Part shown: in pieces, positions 24,630 to 34,900 of the stretch
Layout of the letters: every line of letters starts with the position of its first letter
How positions within the stretch are numbered: position 1 is the first letter of the stretch
NCBI GenBank assembly: GCA_014706295.1
Contig: JACSVZ010000010.1
Span: forward strand, 19,806,501-19,870,500
From: Lycocorax pyrrhopterus obiensis
Taxonomy: Eukaryota; Chordata; Aves; Passeriformes; Paradisaeidae
Direction: 5' to 3'
DNA: 64,000 nt
Made by a program: the position numbers and the translations under genes
The notes under the pieces: model-generated
The model's database searches: none
What the model was told of the DNA's origin: nothing
Seen by the model: only the letters and a program-made list of their open reading frames with translations

Positions 24630-26760
24630 CCCTCTTAATCTTTAGTGTCTGCGCGGGGCGGGGGGGATCAATCAGCCACGCGATGAAGAATTAAAAAGGT
24701 GCTGAGCCCCAGCCCTGTAACCCTAAACCCCGCGACACCCAAGCCACCCCCCCGCGCGCCGCCGCGGGCCACCGTGGAGGTGTCACCCTGTCAGCATCCC
24801 CCACCCCGGCACTGCGAGGCCGAGATTGCTGCAGAGGTGGGAGATGGGGCTTGGGCTGGGGACCCCCCATATGTGTCGTCCTCCCCTTGGGACCCACCAG
24901 GTCCTGTAAGCGCATAAGCCCTTCACTAAGGCGGTTAGAGGGGAATAACGAAAAGTGGTAATTAAGGGGGGTAATTTCCCTTCCCCCAAGTAATTAATTA
25001 CCGGCCCTGATGGCGAGGGGAGGGGGGATGCTCGGTAGGGGCCCCACTGTGCCTCAGCATCCCCTCCCGGGGACGGGAGGCCCCATGGATGTTGGGGCTG
25101 CTGACACCGCAGAGGGTGGGGGCCAGGTGGCCCCCGGGTTACGCAACCACGGCTAAACCCTCGCGGTGACAGGGCAGCACAATTTGGGATTTGTGGGCTT
25201 TAGCCGCTAAACCCCCCCCGCCCCGCTCAGGGGGGTGGCGGGTGGCCACCGTCACGGGCCCGGGCTGTCCCCAGCGATGGGCCAGGCTGAGGACAGGGGT
25301 TCCCTGCCTGCTGTGCCCCTTCCAGAGGGGGCTCAGGGATGTTGACGCCCTGAGGGTGTCCCGGGGGACAGGCACTGGCAGCAAGTCCCTGCTGAGGGCT
25401 GGCAGCAGTGACTCCAGTGGATCCAGGGGCTGGGGGTCACCCCTCCGGCATCTCTGACTGCTGTGTGGCTCCAACCCCACTGCCTGCAGCATTCCTGCAT
25501 CCCGCCTGCCTGCAGCATTCCTCCATCCCCCTGCCTACAACCTCCTTCCATGACCCATGCCTGCAGCATTCCTCTATCCTCCTGCTTACAACCTCCTTCC
25601 AACCCTTTTGCCTGAAGCGTTTCTCCATCTTCACTGTCTGCATTGTGACTCCGTCAGCCTTGCCTGCACCATGACTCCATGTTCCCACGTTCAGCAACAT
25701 TCCGTCACCCCTCCTGACTCTACATGACTCCACCATCCTTCCTGCCTTCACCATGACCCATCCCTGCCTTCACCATGGCTCCATCCCTGCCTTCACCATG
25801 ACCCATCCCTGCCTGCACCATGGCTCCATGCCCCCTGCCTCCAGCCCCCTCCCACCCTGGGACCCCCCACTTCCCCAGGGTGCCCTGTCCCACCCACAGC
25901 CCCCTGTCCTGACCCAGATCTCTGACCGCCGCCATCTGCGGCAGCGGCCACCTCCTCCCGCGGCAGAATTATGACGCTGGGCTAATGCGGCGGGAGCAAG
26001 CTGTCACCTCCCTGCCCGGCCCTTGGGTGCCTCCACACCTCTCACCCAGGAGTGAAACACCCCCCAGTGCCTGATCCGGGACTGCTGGGAACACCTGCAT
26101 CCTGGCATGCCGGCCCACCCATGGGGACAGGGGCGGCCAGTGCCAGGGACAGCGGGGAGCGGCCAGCGTGGCGATACAGCTGAGTCGGCTAATTTGTCCG
26201 TCCCCTCCTCGCCGTCGGGTAAAAGCCAGCTCCGGAGCAGGGATTTGGGAGGGGGATTAGCTGGGCCAACCATCTGCTGCCAGCCAATCATCAGCACCCC
26301 CAGGAAAGCCAATAATTACAAAAATATGGTTTCCCACCCCGTTTCTCCATTACACCCAGCTGGGTGCTGTCCCCATGGTGGGCTCCCCGTGGAGCATCAC
26401 CTTGTCCTCTTCCCAGGGATGAGGGCTCCATGAGCACCCAACTGGGCACTCTTGGGAGCCCAACCCAGCCTGTTTTGGGTGCAGGCCTGATGCCACGGCC
26501 GAGGGGCTGTGGGTGGTGGGTGGGGGTGAAGGAGCAAATGTTAAAGCCCGAAGCAGGGTCGTGACTCGGCTCGGTGACAGATGCTGGGGCAGATGCCACG
26601 GGATTACCCAGCCTAAAACCTTGGGATCTGCCCCCCTTCGCCCCAGCAGGCAGAGAGCGTTTAATTACTAATTTACTAATTACCCAAAGATGCTGGCGAT
26701 GGGCTTGAGACCTGCAGCCAGGAGCAGCCCCAAGGCTCCAGCCACCCTAATCCCACTGGC
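24630..26760. promoter_or_regulatory. Candidate photoreceptor regulatory region with CRX/homeodomain motifs
   Basis: Upstream of NR2E3 there is TAATCT near 24637 and a dense TAATTA/TAATT cluster at about 24956-25003. The full CRX consensus CTAATCCC occurs on the - strand at 26253-26260 and on the + strand at 26747-26754. More TAATTA-type sites occur at about 26659-26690. Motif presence is direct observation. Function in retina is inferred from the known CRX control of NR2E3. Confidence 0.35.
25485..25810. repeat. Short minisatellite arrays
   Basis: Two adjacent patterns occur. One has CTGCAGCATTCCTCCATCC units. The other has CTTCACCATGACCCATCCCTG units alternating with CACCATGGCTCCATCCCTGC. 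Confidence 0.85.
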
Positions 26761-26874
26761 TGTGGGGAGCTGGTGGATGTGCCCTGGCCAGGGACAGCTT
26801 GGCTGGGGACACTGAGTGACCCAGGGAAGCACCACTGTCCTGGCAGTCCTGCTCCTGTTGGTGACAGCATGGAG

Positions 26875-27475
26875 TGGTGGGGAATGGGACAGGACAGTGA
26901 GGACAAGGAGGAGACAATGGGGACATTGATGGGAATCAGAGAAAATATTGGGGACCAAGGGGAGACAGTGGGGACCAGGAGGGGATGATGGAGACCAAGA
27001 GGAGATGATGGGGGGGGAGGGGAGATGATGGGGACCAAGAGGTGACAACAAGGATCAGGAGGGGATGATGGGAACAAGGAGGAGGTGATGAGGACTGGGA
27101 GGCGATAATGAGGATCAGGAGGGGATAATGAGAACCTGGATGTTTTGATGGTGACCCAGAGACAATGACAAATATGGAGAGCAGGAGGTGACAGCAGTGA
27201 CCAGGAAAGGATGATGGAGACCAGGACATGACAATAGGGACCATGTGAGGATGATGGGGACCAGGAAGGTGTGATAGAGATGATGAGGGGCAGTGGGATG
27301 CAATAGGGGTGGATGGAGATCATGAGGGGATAGTAAGGACTGAGATGGACGATGGGCACTGGAAGGGGAGGATGGGAATGAGAAGGATGTGATGGGTACA
27401 TGTGAACAAGACAACAGAGACCAGGAGAGGACGGTGGAGACCAGAAGGGGACAAGACCAACGAGAAGGCGACATG
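26875..27475. repeat. Purine-rich minisatellite
   Basis: Units of roughly 20-30 bp around GATGATGGGGACCAGGAGGG recur across 600 bp. The + strand is strongly purine-biased, a composition able to form triplex or other non-B DNA. It explains a long open frame on the - strand. Confidence 0.88.
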
Positions 27476-28291
27476 AAGTTCCTGGAGGGTGGCTGTGGGA
27501 CTGGAGGTGGCTGGGAAGGGTTAATGTGGCTGCCTGCACTGAGCCGGGTCCAGGCAAGGCTCAGGTTTCACCTGTAATTAGCTCTTGTTTATTGGAGGCT
27601 CCTTGATAAATGATTCTTTGGAGGTTGCCCGATGACAGAGGGTGACAGTCACCCACCTGAGCCCTGCCAAAGCCTTCATTGACCCCCAGCACCAGGATTA
27701 AAGTTTAATGTGACTCTGGAGCTGACCCCGGGCATGTACCACTCTGGGGCCACAGGGCTGGGTACAGGCTGATGGCCTCTCAGGGCCAGAGGGTTTTGGC
27801 ACCAAGAGGTGATTTGTCATCAGCCTGGTGGTCACTGGTTACCAGGGCATTATGGCCACGGGGCTGTTTCATGACTCCTTTGGGGTCACCCAAGAGGTTT
27901 GTGGATGAAATGTCACACCAGGTTGGGTTTGTCCCCCTGGGACTGGCCCTACGGGATGGGCACAGTGCCATGGTGCAGCCGGTCCGGGCACATTCCCAGG
28001 CACCGGTGGAGCCATGTGCTGCTGCCAAGAGCCACCGCAGTGCTCGCCGGGGCAGGCCGAGGTCCTGCCCCCACAGCCACCTTTGCAGCAGCGGCAGCTT
28101 GGGAACCACGGTGGAGTGAGGGGACCTTGGAGGTGACCCCAAGGTGAGGCAGCAGGGCACAGAATGAGCGCTGAGGCCGCAGCTTGGGTTTCAGCAGGGT
28201 GACATGTCACCACAACTGTGGGGACAGAGAAGTCCCCGAGGCATGGGGTACCTGTCCCCAGCTCTCAGGACATCGTGTTTTCTCCTTGCAG

Positions 28292-29683
28292 ATGAATCTC
28301 CTCACCCAGGTAAAGAGGGAGCCGGCAGGGAGGACACCTGCATCCAGGTGATCCCACCCCTCTGCCATAGCACCCAGTGCCCCTGGACCCCACAGCTGGG
28401 ACCTGCCTGGTGCTGGGTCTGGGCAGGGGGGAGGGGGGTGTATGGCCTGAGAGGCTGGGCTGGGCTGGGCTGGGCTGGGTGCTGGCAGAGAAGGGTGCTG
28501 GCAGGGGATGGGTGTCAGCAGGGGACAGGTCCCTGTCTTGTCCTGCCCCCTCTCCCCATAGGTGAGCTCCTTCCTTCAGACCCTGCAAGCCCCGGACAGG
28601 CTGTTCCTCCAGCCCTGGCACTGGCTGGGCTCCTGGGTGAGGCAGGTTTGGGAGTGCTGGCATGGGAACCCCAGCCAGGTGCTTGGGCAGGGGGTGGCAG
28701 CAGCCCAGGCTGGGGCTGAGCCATGACACTGGTGCCAGTGGGGCTGACACAAGGTGTTTGTCCCTCCAGGTGAGCGGCTCCAGGCAGGTAAGTGCTGGCA
28801 TTGCCCCTGTACCCTGCACTGCCCATCTCACCCCTGGCACAAGTGGGCCGAATCCTGCACACCCTGCCTTCTCCTCGGCACCCATGGGTGCTTCAGCACC
28901 TAGAGGAGGCAGCCCCTTCCCAGAGGGTTTCCATCCATGGAGACCCAAGACCCAAGCTGTGCTTAAGCCCCCAAGGACGTGGGATGGGCCAGCAGGACAG
29001 TGATGCAGCCGGTGTCCCCAGGGCACCGGTGGCCCTGAAACATGGCTGGGTCCCCAGGCAGTGACTGGGGCAGTGACCACGGCAGGGTTCTTCCTCTGCG
29101 AGAGGCTGCTGGGACAACACTTCGACATGGTCCCCAACGGGGTGGCTGAGCCCCAGCCCGGGGACCTCTTCCTCTTCCCGCTGGCCTCTGGGGGCCCTGG
29201 CTGGTGGGGAGCCCACGCTGGCGTCTACTGCGGTGACGGGGAGATCATCCACCTGGAAGGTGAGCCCCAGGAGGTGTCATGGCATGGGGACATCCCCACG
29301 GAAGGGACATGGGGTATAGGGTCCACTTTGCCCCACAGGCAGCACAGGGACATCACCATCAGGCATAGTGGCTAAGCACGGCAAGAGCCACCTCCTGCGG
29401 ACACGGGGCCCGGCCAAGGTGCTCCGGAGGAAGGGAGGGCTGGACATGGCTGCCCTGCAGCGGCGGATCTGGGTGGCCATGGACCAGCCGGTGGAGTATG
29501 ATACCATCACCTGCAACTGCATCCACTTTGCCCTCGCCCTCCTGGGGCTGGGCCACCTTGCCAGTGCCATGGTGGGTGCCACAACAGATCAGGTGCCACC
29601 ACCCTGGGACACCGTGGCACCTGCTCCAGCCAAGTGTCACCAAACCTCTTCTTTTTTCCCAGGTGTCTCCAGCACTGCAGTGA
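28292..29683 (+). CDS. LRAT/PLAAT-family (NlpC/P60-like fold) acyltransferase or phospholipase, about 200 aa
   Basis: Exons are 28292-28309 (ATG), 28562-28636, 28770-28787, 29022-29259, 29339-29571 and 29663-29683, and all junctions keep frame. The core PQPGDLFLF..GAHAGVYCGDGEIIHL carries the two histidines of the LRAT/PLAAT catalytic triad, and TCNCIHFALALL carries the catalytic cysteine. Family members transfer acyl groups between phospholipids and retinol or amines, or cleave phospholipids, at membranes. The usual NCEHF is here NCIHF. The N-terminus (MNLLTQ plus a Trp-rich exon) is not known to me from the family, and exons 1-3 are less certain than 4-5. An acceptor-like CAG directly before the ATG suggests an upstream untranslated exon. 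If the last donor is not used, the frame runs on to 29757. I cannot assign an orthologue. Confidence 0.75.
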
Positions 29684-29779
29684 TGGAGGTGACAGTGCTC
29701 CTGGGGAACGTGTGGGGCTGGAGCATCCTTCCCTGGGGACCAGGACTGCACCAGTGATTCGTCAATCCTCCTGTGTGGA

Positions 29780-29785
29780 AATAAA
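29780..29785 (+). terminator. Polyadenylation signal of the LRAT-family gene
   Basis: AATAAA lies about 100 bp after the stop codon, with a TGTTTGATTTGTTGTTTT stretch downstream. Confidence 0.8.
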
Positions 29786-29999
29786 CAGTTGCATGGAAAC
29801 CCTGTGCCAGCCCTGTTTGATTTGTTGTTTTCTCACTTTTCCCAGAAGCTGCTGTCAAGTGATGTCCCACCTTGACGCACCTTGAAGGGAGAGGCTGCTC
29901 TTTGCTCCCCATGGCCTCCTGAGACAACATCTGCCTCTTTCATTGCTGGCATTTAATTTTGAGCATAAAAATGAATGTTCTGTGGGCTGCTGAGCCAAA

Positions 30000-30375
30000 A
30001 GGCTGGATTAGGTCTGGCTGGAGGCTGGTGGTGAACCCCAAGGGTCAACTCTGTGTCCAGTCCTGGTCAACATCTTCATTACTGGTCCAGTTGATGGGGC
30101 AGAGTGTATCTGCAGTGAGGGGGAGTGAGTCACCAACCCATGGTGATCCTGGCACCCCTGGAGTGCTGGGTCCTGTGCTGGGCTCTCCAGTATGAGAGAG
30201 ACAGGGATATACTGGAGAGATACCACAAAGGGCCACCGAGGGTCTGGAGCATTTCCCGTAGGAAGGGAAGCTGAAAGAGCTGGGGCAGTTCAGCAGGGAG
30301 AAGAGAATGTCCAGTGGGATTTTATCAGTGTTTATGGGGGGGAAAGAAGGTGGAGTCTGGCTCTTCTCTGTGTCT
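30000..30375 (+). mobile_element. CR1 LINE fragment
   Basis: Blocks such as GAGGCTGGTGGTGAACCCCAAGGGTCA, GTCCAGTCCTGGTCAACATC, CAGGGATATACTGGAGAGA and GGAAGCTGAAAGAGCTGGG match, in order, the 3' part of the CR1 reverse-transcriptase frame. The frame is broken by many indels. The element is truncated at both ends and ends before the CR1 terminal repeats. Confidence 0.85.
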
Positions 30376-30719
30376 CCTGAGGGTTGGGGTCTCCAGGAGA
30401 GCAGCAGGGCCCTCAGGGAAGGTCTCAGACCCAAGCAGGGGTCCCTGGGAGGGCTGTGGGGTCCCAGGGAGGGCTGGAGTGGGTGTGTCCCCTTTCTCTG
30501 TGCTGGAGATTAATTGCTGTCCATTAATTAGATGCTTTATTCAATTCTGCTACTTGAACCACGGCCATTTTCCCTCGCTGCCTCACTCCTGTGGGATGGG
30601 GTGAGTGCTGCCCCGTCCGCACCAGCTCCGGGATTGGTCAGCTGCCTGGAGAAATAACAGCAGGAATATCTGCCAATAGTATAAAGGACCTGGGAAAAAT
30701 CAAAGAAATGCAAACAAAA

Positions 30720-31640
30720 TCTCAACTATAATAATATCAATAACAATATCTGTAATAGATATAATTTATAGTAATATGTTGTATAAAAATATATATGAAA
30801 CACCATCATGTGTATAGTCATATCTGTAGTAATATCTAATATATATATTTGTATTTAATAACATCTGTAGTATAGTTAATATATGATATCTAGTATATAG
30901 TAATACCTATCATGTTATTGATAATAATATATAATATAAACTACAATATCTATAACAATATCTATAAGAATAGTATAAATTAATACGATACCTAATATGC
31001 ATAATAATTCAGATATCATACAGCACATATACTATTGTGTGGAATATAGATAATAAAATACTGAATTTTACAATACAGTAGATAATATATAATACACAAT
31101 ATGTAATAGTACCACATTATATACTATGTACCATACACTTTATAATAGAATTAATCTAATCTGCAATATAACATAGTATAACATATAGCATATATAACAT
31201 ATCACATACATAACATATTGCATATGTTATATCGTATATTAACTGTAGAATGTAGAATGGTTTATGGATTATCTATAATACAGTATGATTGAATATGGCA
31301 AATATATAGTATTGCATAATTAATGCAATCTGTAATATATTATAATGTAATGTAATAAAGAACATGCAATATATGGTATATAGTATGCAGCATGTAATAG
31401 AATACATAAATTATATGTGATATATAATATGTAAGTGAATGTATATTATGTATACTGCACACAGTATTATGTATAAAATAATAACGTATAAAATAATAAT
31501 ATAATGTAATATAGGACGATAAAATAATACATATTACAACATTTGAACATATAGCATTATTTACTATAGTGTAATCTATTTTAAATATGTCTAATTATAA
31601 TCATACACAATAATGCCTATTAGTGTAGCTATAGATTTTC
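30720..31640. repeat. AT-rich low-complexity tract upstream of AP3B2
   Basis: About 900 bp consists of degenerate ATA/TAT sequence with many TAATAT, ATATAAT and TATAGTA words and no clear period. It ends abruptly about 100 bp before the GC-rich AP3B2 promoter. Confidence 0.88.
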
Positions 31641-31734
31641 ATGATTCTGGACTGGTATGATGTGTGCAGCTGTGAGCTCAGTGACAGTCACTATATCACA
31701 GCTATGTCCCCAGCATTGCTCCTCCTAAAATAAC

Positions 31735-31955
31735 CCGTGTCCCGCTCCCAAACCTGAGCAGGTGCGGGGCTGCGGGGCAGGGACCCCTCCGGGGGTGCAA
31801 AGCCCCCCCTGCGCTCCCGTTCCCGATGTCGGCGGGGGTCGATCCAGCCGGGCGCTGCCCCCGGGCGGGGGCCGGGGCCGGGCGCGTCCCCGCCCGCGCT
31901 GACATCAGTTCCCGCGTCCCCCCCGCATCCCGCATCCCGCATCCCTCCCGCCGCC
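31735..31955 (+). promoter_or_regulatory. AP3B2: GC-rich promoter and 5' UTR of AP3B2
   Basis: The sequence switches from the AT tract to a CpG-dense block with GGGCGGGG-type boxes and ends in GCCGCCATGG, a near-perfect Kozak context for the AP3B2 start at 31956. No TATA box was found. Confidence 0.75.
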
Positions 31956-34900
31956 ATGGCCGCCAGCCCGGCCTACGGCGAGGAGAAGGGCGGCTCCTCC
32001 AGCCTGGGCGAGCCCGAGTACGGCCACGACCCCGCCAGCGGCGGCATCTTCTCCTCCGACTACAAGAGGTGGGGACAATGCGGGCACAGGGGACAAGGAC
32101 GAGCCTGCCCGTGTGGCCGCCACTGCAGGCCTTCGCCGCTGTTCTCGGCGGGGACTGGTACCCGAGCCGCGGCTGGAGCGGCCCCCGGCGTGGGGACGGG
32201 GACAGGGACGGGGATGTGGATGAGGATGTGATGGGGATGTGGATAGGGATAAGGATGAGGATGGGGACAGGGACGGGGACAGGGGATGCGGTCACGTCGC
32301 CGCCACCGTCATTGCAGGTCGCAAAGGCCGGAGAGGGTTTTGTGGGAACACCGCGGGATTTTGGAGATGGTGTGGCTGAAGGAGATGTGCGGGGACCCCC
32401 CTTGAACCTCCCGCCCTCAGGCTGGGGCATCCCGGGCACGGTGTTCCCCCCACGGGATCTGCTGGCTCCTGTGGCTCTCCTGAGCTGACACCCCCCCACC
32501 GCATCGAGATTCCAAACGTAGGGGGGTGGTGTTGAGGAATGTCACCCCTGCGTGGGAGAGGCTGCAGGGGGGGCAGGGGTGAAGAGGGACGGCGGCGGGG
32601 GATGTGTGCTCCTGGAGCTGCAGGAATGTCTCATTGCCCTCCCTGCCGTGTCAGTGTCCCCCACTCTGGCAGTGTCCCCCCCTTCCTGATGCCCCAGCAG
32701 GAAATCACTGTCTGACAGCGTCACTCTCCCTCCCCCTGGCTGTGTCCCCCCGTCCAGCAGTGTCCCCCTCATCCCTGCCCCTGTGGTAGTATCCCCCATT
32801 ATGACAGTGTCCCTCCAGTCCTGATTCCCTGGCAGTGTCCCCCACTTCGAATGTGTACCCCATCCTGACCTCTTGGCAGTGTCCTCAGTCTGGGAGTGTC
32901 CCCTCTCCCTCTACTCCTCCCTTGTGCTAAAGAGTGTCCCCCATTCTGGATGTGTCCCTGATTTGTGACGTGCTGGCAGTGTCCCCATCTCACTGGGTCC
33001 CCCCTTCCCTGAGCCCCTGGCAGTGTCCCCTTCTCTCTGATACCCTGGCAATGTCCCCCAGCATGACAGTGTCCGCCCAGTCCTGAGCCCCTGGCACTGT
33101 CCCCCACTCTGGATGTGCCCTTCATCCATGACCTGCTAGCAGTACCCCCATCTCATAGTGTCCGCCCCCTTTCCTGACCCCTGGGCAGTGTCCCTTGCCC
33201 TGTCTGGCAGTGTCACACTCCCCACCCCTGGCTGTGTCCCCCAGTATGACAGTTTCCCCCAACTCTGATCCACTGGCAGTGTCCAGTCTGGCAGTGCCCT
33301 CTATCCATGACCCACTGGCAGTGTCCTGATCTCAGAGTGTGTGTCCCTCCCATGAGCCCCTGGCAGTGTCCCCCAGTTTGGCCAAGTCTCCCCCTCTCTG
33401 ACCCCTCGTTGGCAATGTCTTCTGGCCTGGAAGTGCTCCCCTGCTCCCCACGTCTGCCAGTGTCCCCTGACCCCCACGGGCAGTGTCCCCCACTCTGGCA
33501 GCATCCCCCAGCCCTGACACCTTGGCTATGTCCCCCAGTCTGTCCAGGTTACCTCAGTGATCTGCCACCAGTGTCTCCCACTCTGGCAGTGTCACCGTCC
33601 TCACGGCAGTGTCCTCTTACTCCTGACCTCCTGGCAGTGTCCCCCACACCCACAGTGTCCCTATAATCTGCACGCTGCCCTTCACCAGAGCCACACCAGG
33701 CCTGTCACCACTCCTGTGAGCCATCCATGGCACATGGGGCAAGACAAATGCACCAAGTGTGACCCCACCACCCAGGTGGGACACCCACAGATACCACCCC
33801 CTCATGCCACCCTACCACCTAGGTGGGTGTCCCACCATGATGTGCGTTGCCTGCCCAGGACTGAACCACTCAGCACTGGGGACGGAGCTCCCTGCAGTGT
33901 CCCCAGGTCCCAACTGCAGGTCAGATGTCACTTTGGATGTGACATCCCAAGTTGGCCTCATCCACTGGGAAGGGCGTCCTGATCGAGGCTGCAACCCAAC
34001 CCCAACCACAGCATCAGGTTTCAGCTGGCTGTGCTGGGCAGAGGAGCGGGGCCACAGCCCTGTCACCATCCCCAGGGCCACTACCCCCAGTCAAAGCCAT
34101 GATGTCCTTGCCGCCAGTGCAGAAGCTGCTGCGGCAGCTACCGGTGGGGCCGGCTGGCTGGCCGAAAACGCTAGAGGGTGGTGATGTGGCCGAGGAGGTG
34201 ACAAGCCCGGTGCTGGCCACCGAGGCTGGACAACCCACCTGCTACAGCGCCCTGAGAGCCGATGAGCTGCGGCCACTCGCCGGCACCGAGCCCGCAGTGG
34301 ACACTGGCACCGGGCCGCCGCTGCGGTAAGACTCCCCTGAGGAGCCCCCCCCCCGGACCCTCTGGTGATGGTGGCTCTGGCCAAGCATCATCCCATGGGT
34401 GTCACCTTCAGCTGCTGCAGGTAGACACAGCCTTGCAGGTGCCCCCAGTTTGGGGAGGACCAGTGTCCCTGAGAAAAGAGGACAGTGGTGACAACTTTAC
34501 AAAAGGCTGGTGGCATTTTCCCAGTCCTGGGAGGGGACCGGGAAAGGGCTTTTCATCGGGGCATGCTGGCACATCCATGCCACTATGTCCATGAGGGGAC
34601 ATGGGACACCCAGCCAAGCCAGGATGGAGCTGGTGATGGGCACCTGTGATTTAGGGACAATGTAGGGTAACAACCACAGCTAGGATGAGACGGGGTTCTT
34701 GTCCCAGTGTCTGGGATAGGGATGGCGCTGGGTGCCAGCACCATGCCAGTCTCTCCGGTTCCTCTTTCACCTGGCTGTAACCCAACTCCTGTCCCCATAA
34801 ATATTTCATGATGAAGGGTTGGATTGCCGGCCTGATGGCAGGCTGGGAGCAGAAAAAAAGGACTAAAACCAAGTAAAAAGGTGAAAATGGGATTTTTTTT

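Larger units (their letters stand above)
24461..28291. other. Intergenic region between NR2E3 and the LRAT-family gene (head-to-head)
   Basis: I found no supported exon in this 3.8 kb. It holds the NR2E3 promoter side, a homeodomain/CRX-motif stretch (24630-26760) and two minisatellites (25485-25810, 26875-27475). The rest is GC-rich unique sequence with no recognised feature. Confidence 0.6.

Noticed and set aside
26676..27557. A 293-codon open frame on the - strand
   Set aside because: It lies on the purine-rich minisatellite. Its repeating Ser/Pro/His/Leu pattern comes from the repeat and has no domain.
28440..28490. (GCTGG)n run resembling a larger repeat
   Set aside because: Only about five units inside an intron of the LRAT-family gene. 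It is ordinary short tandem repetition.
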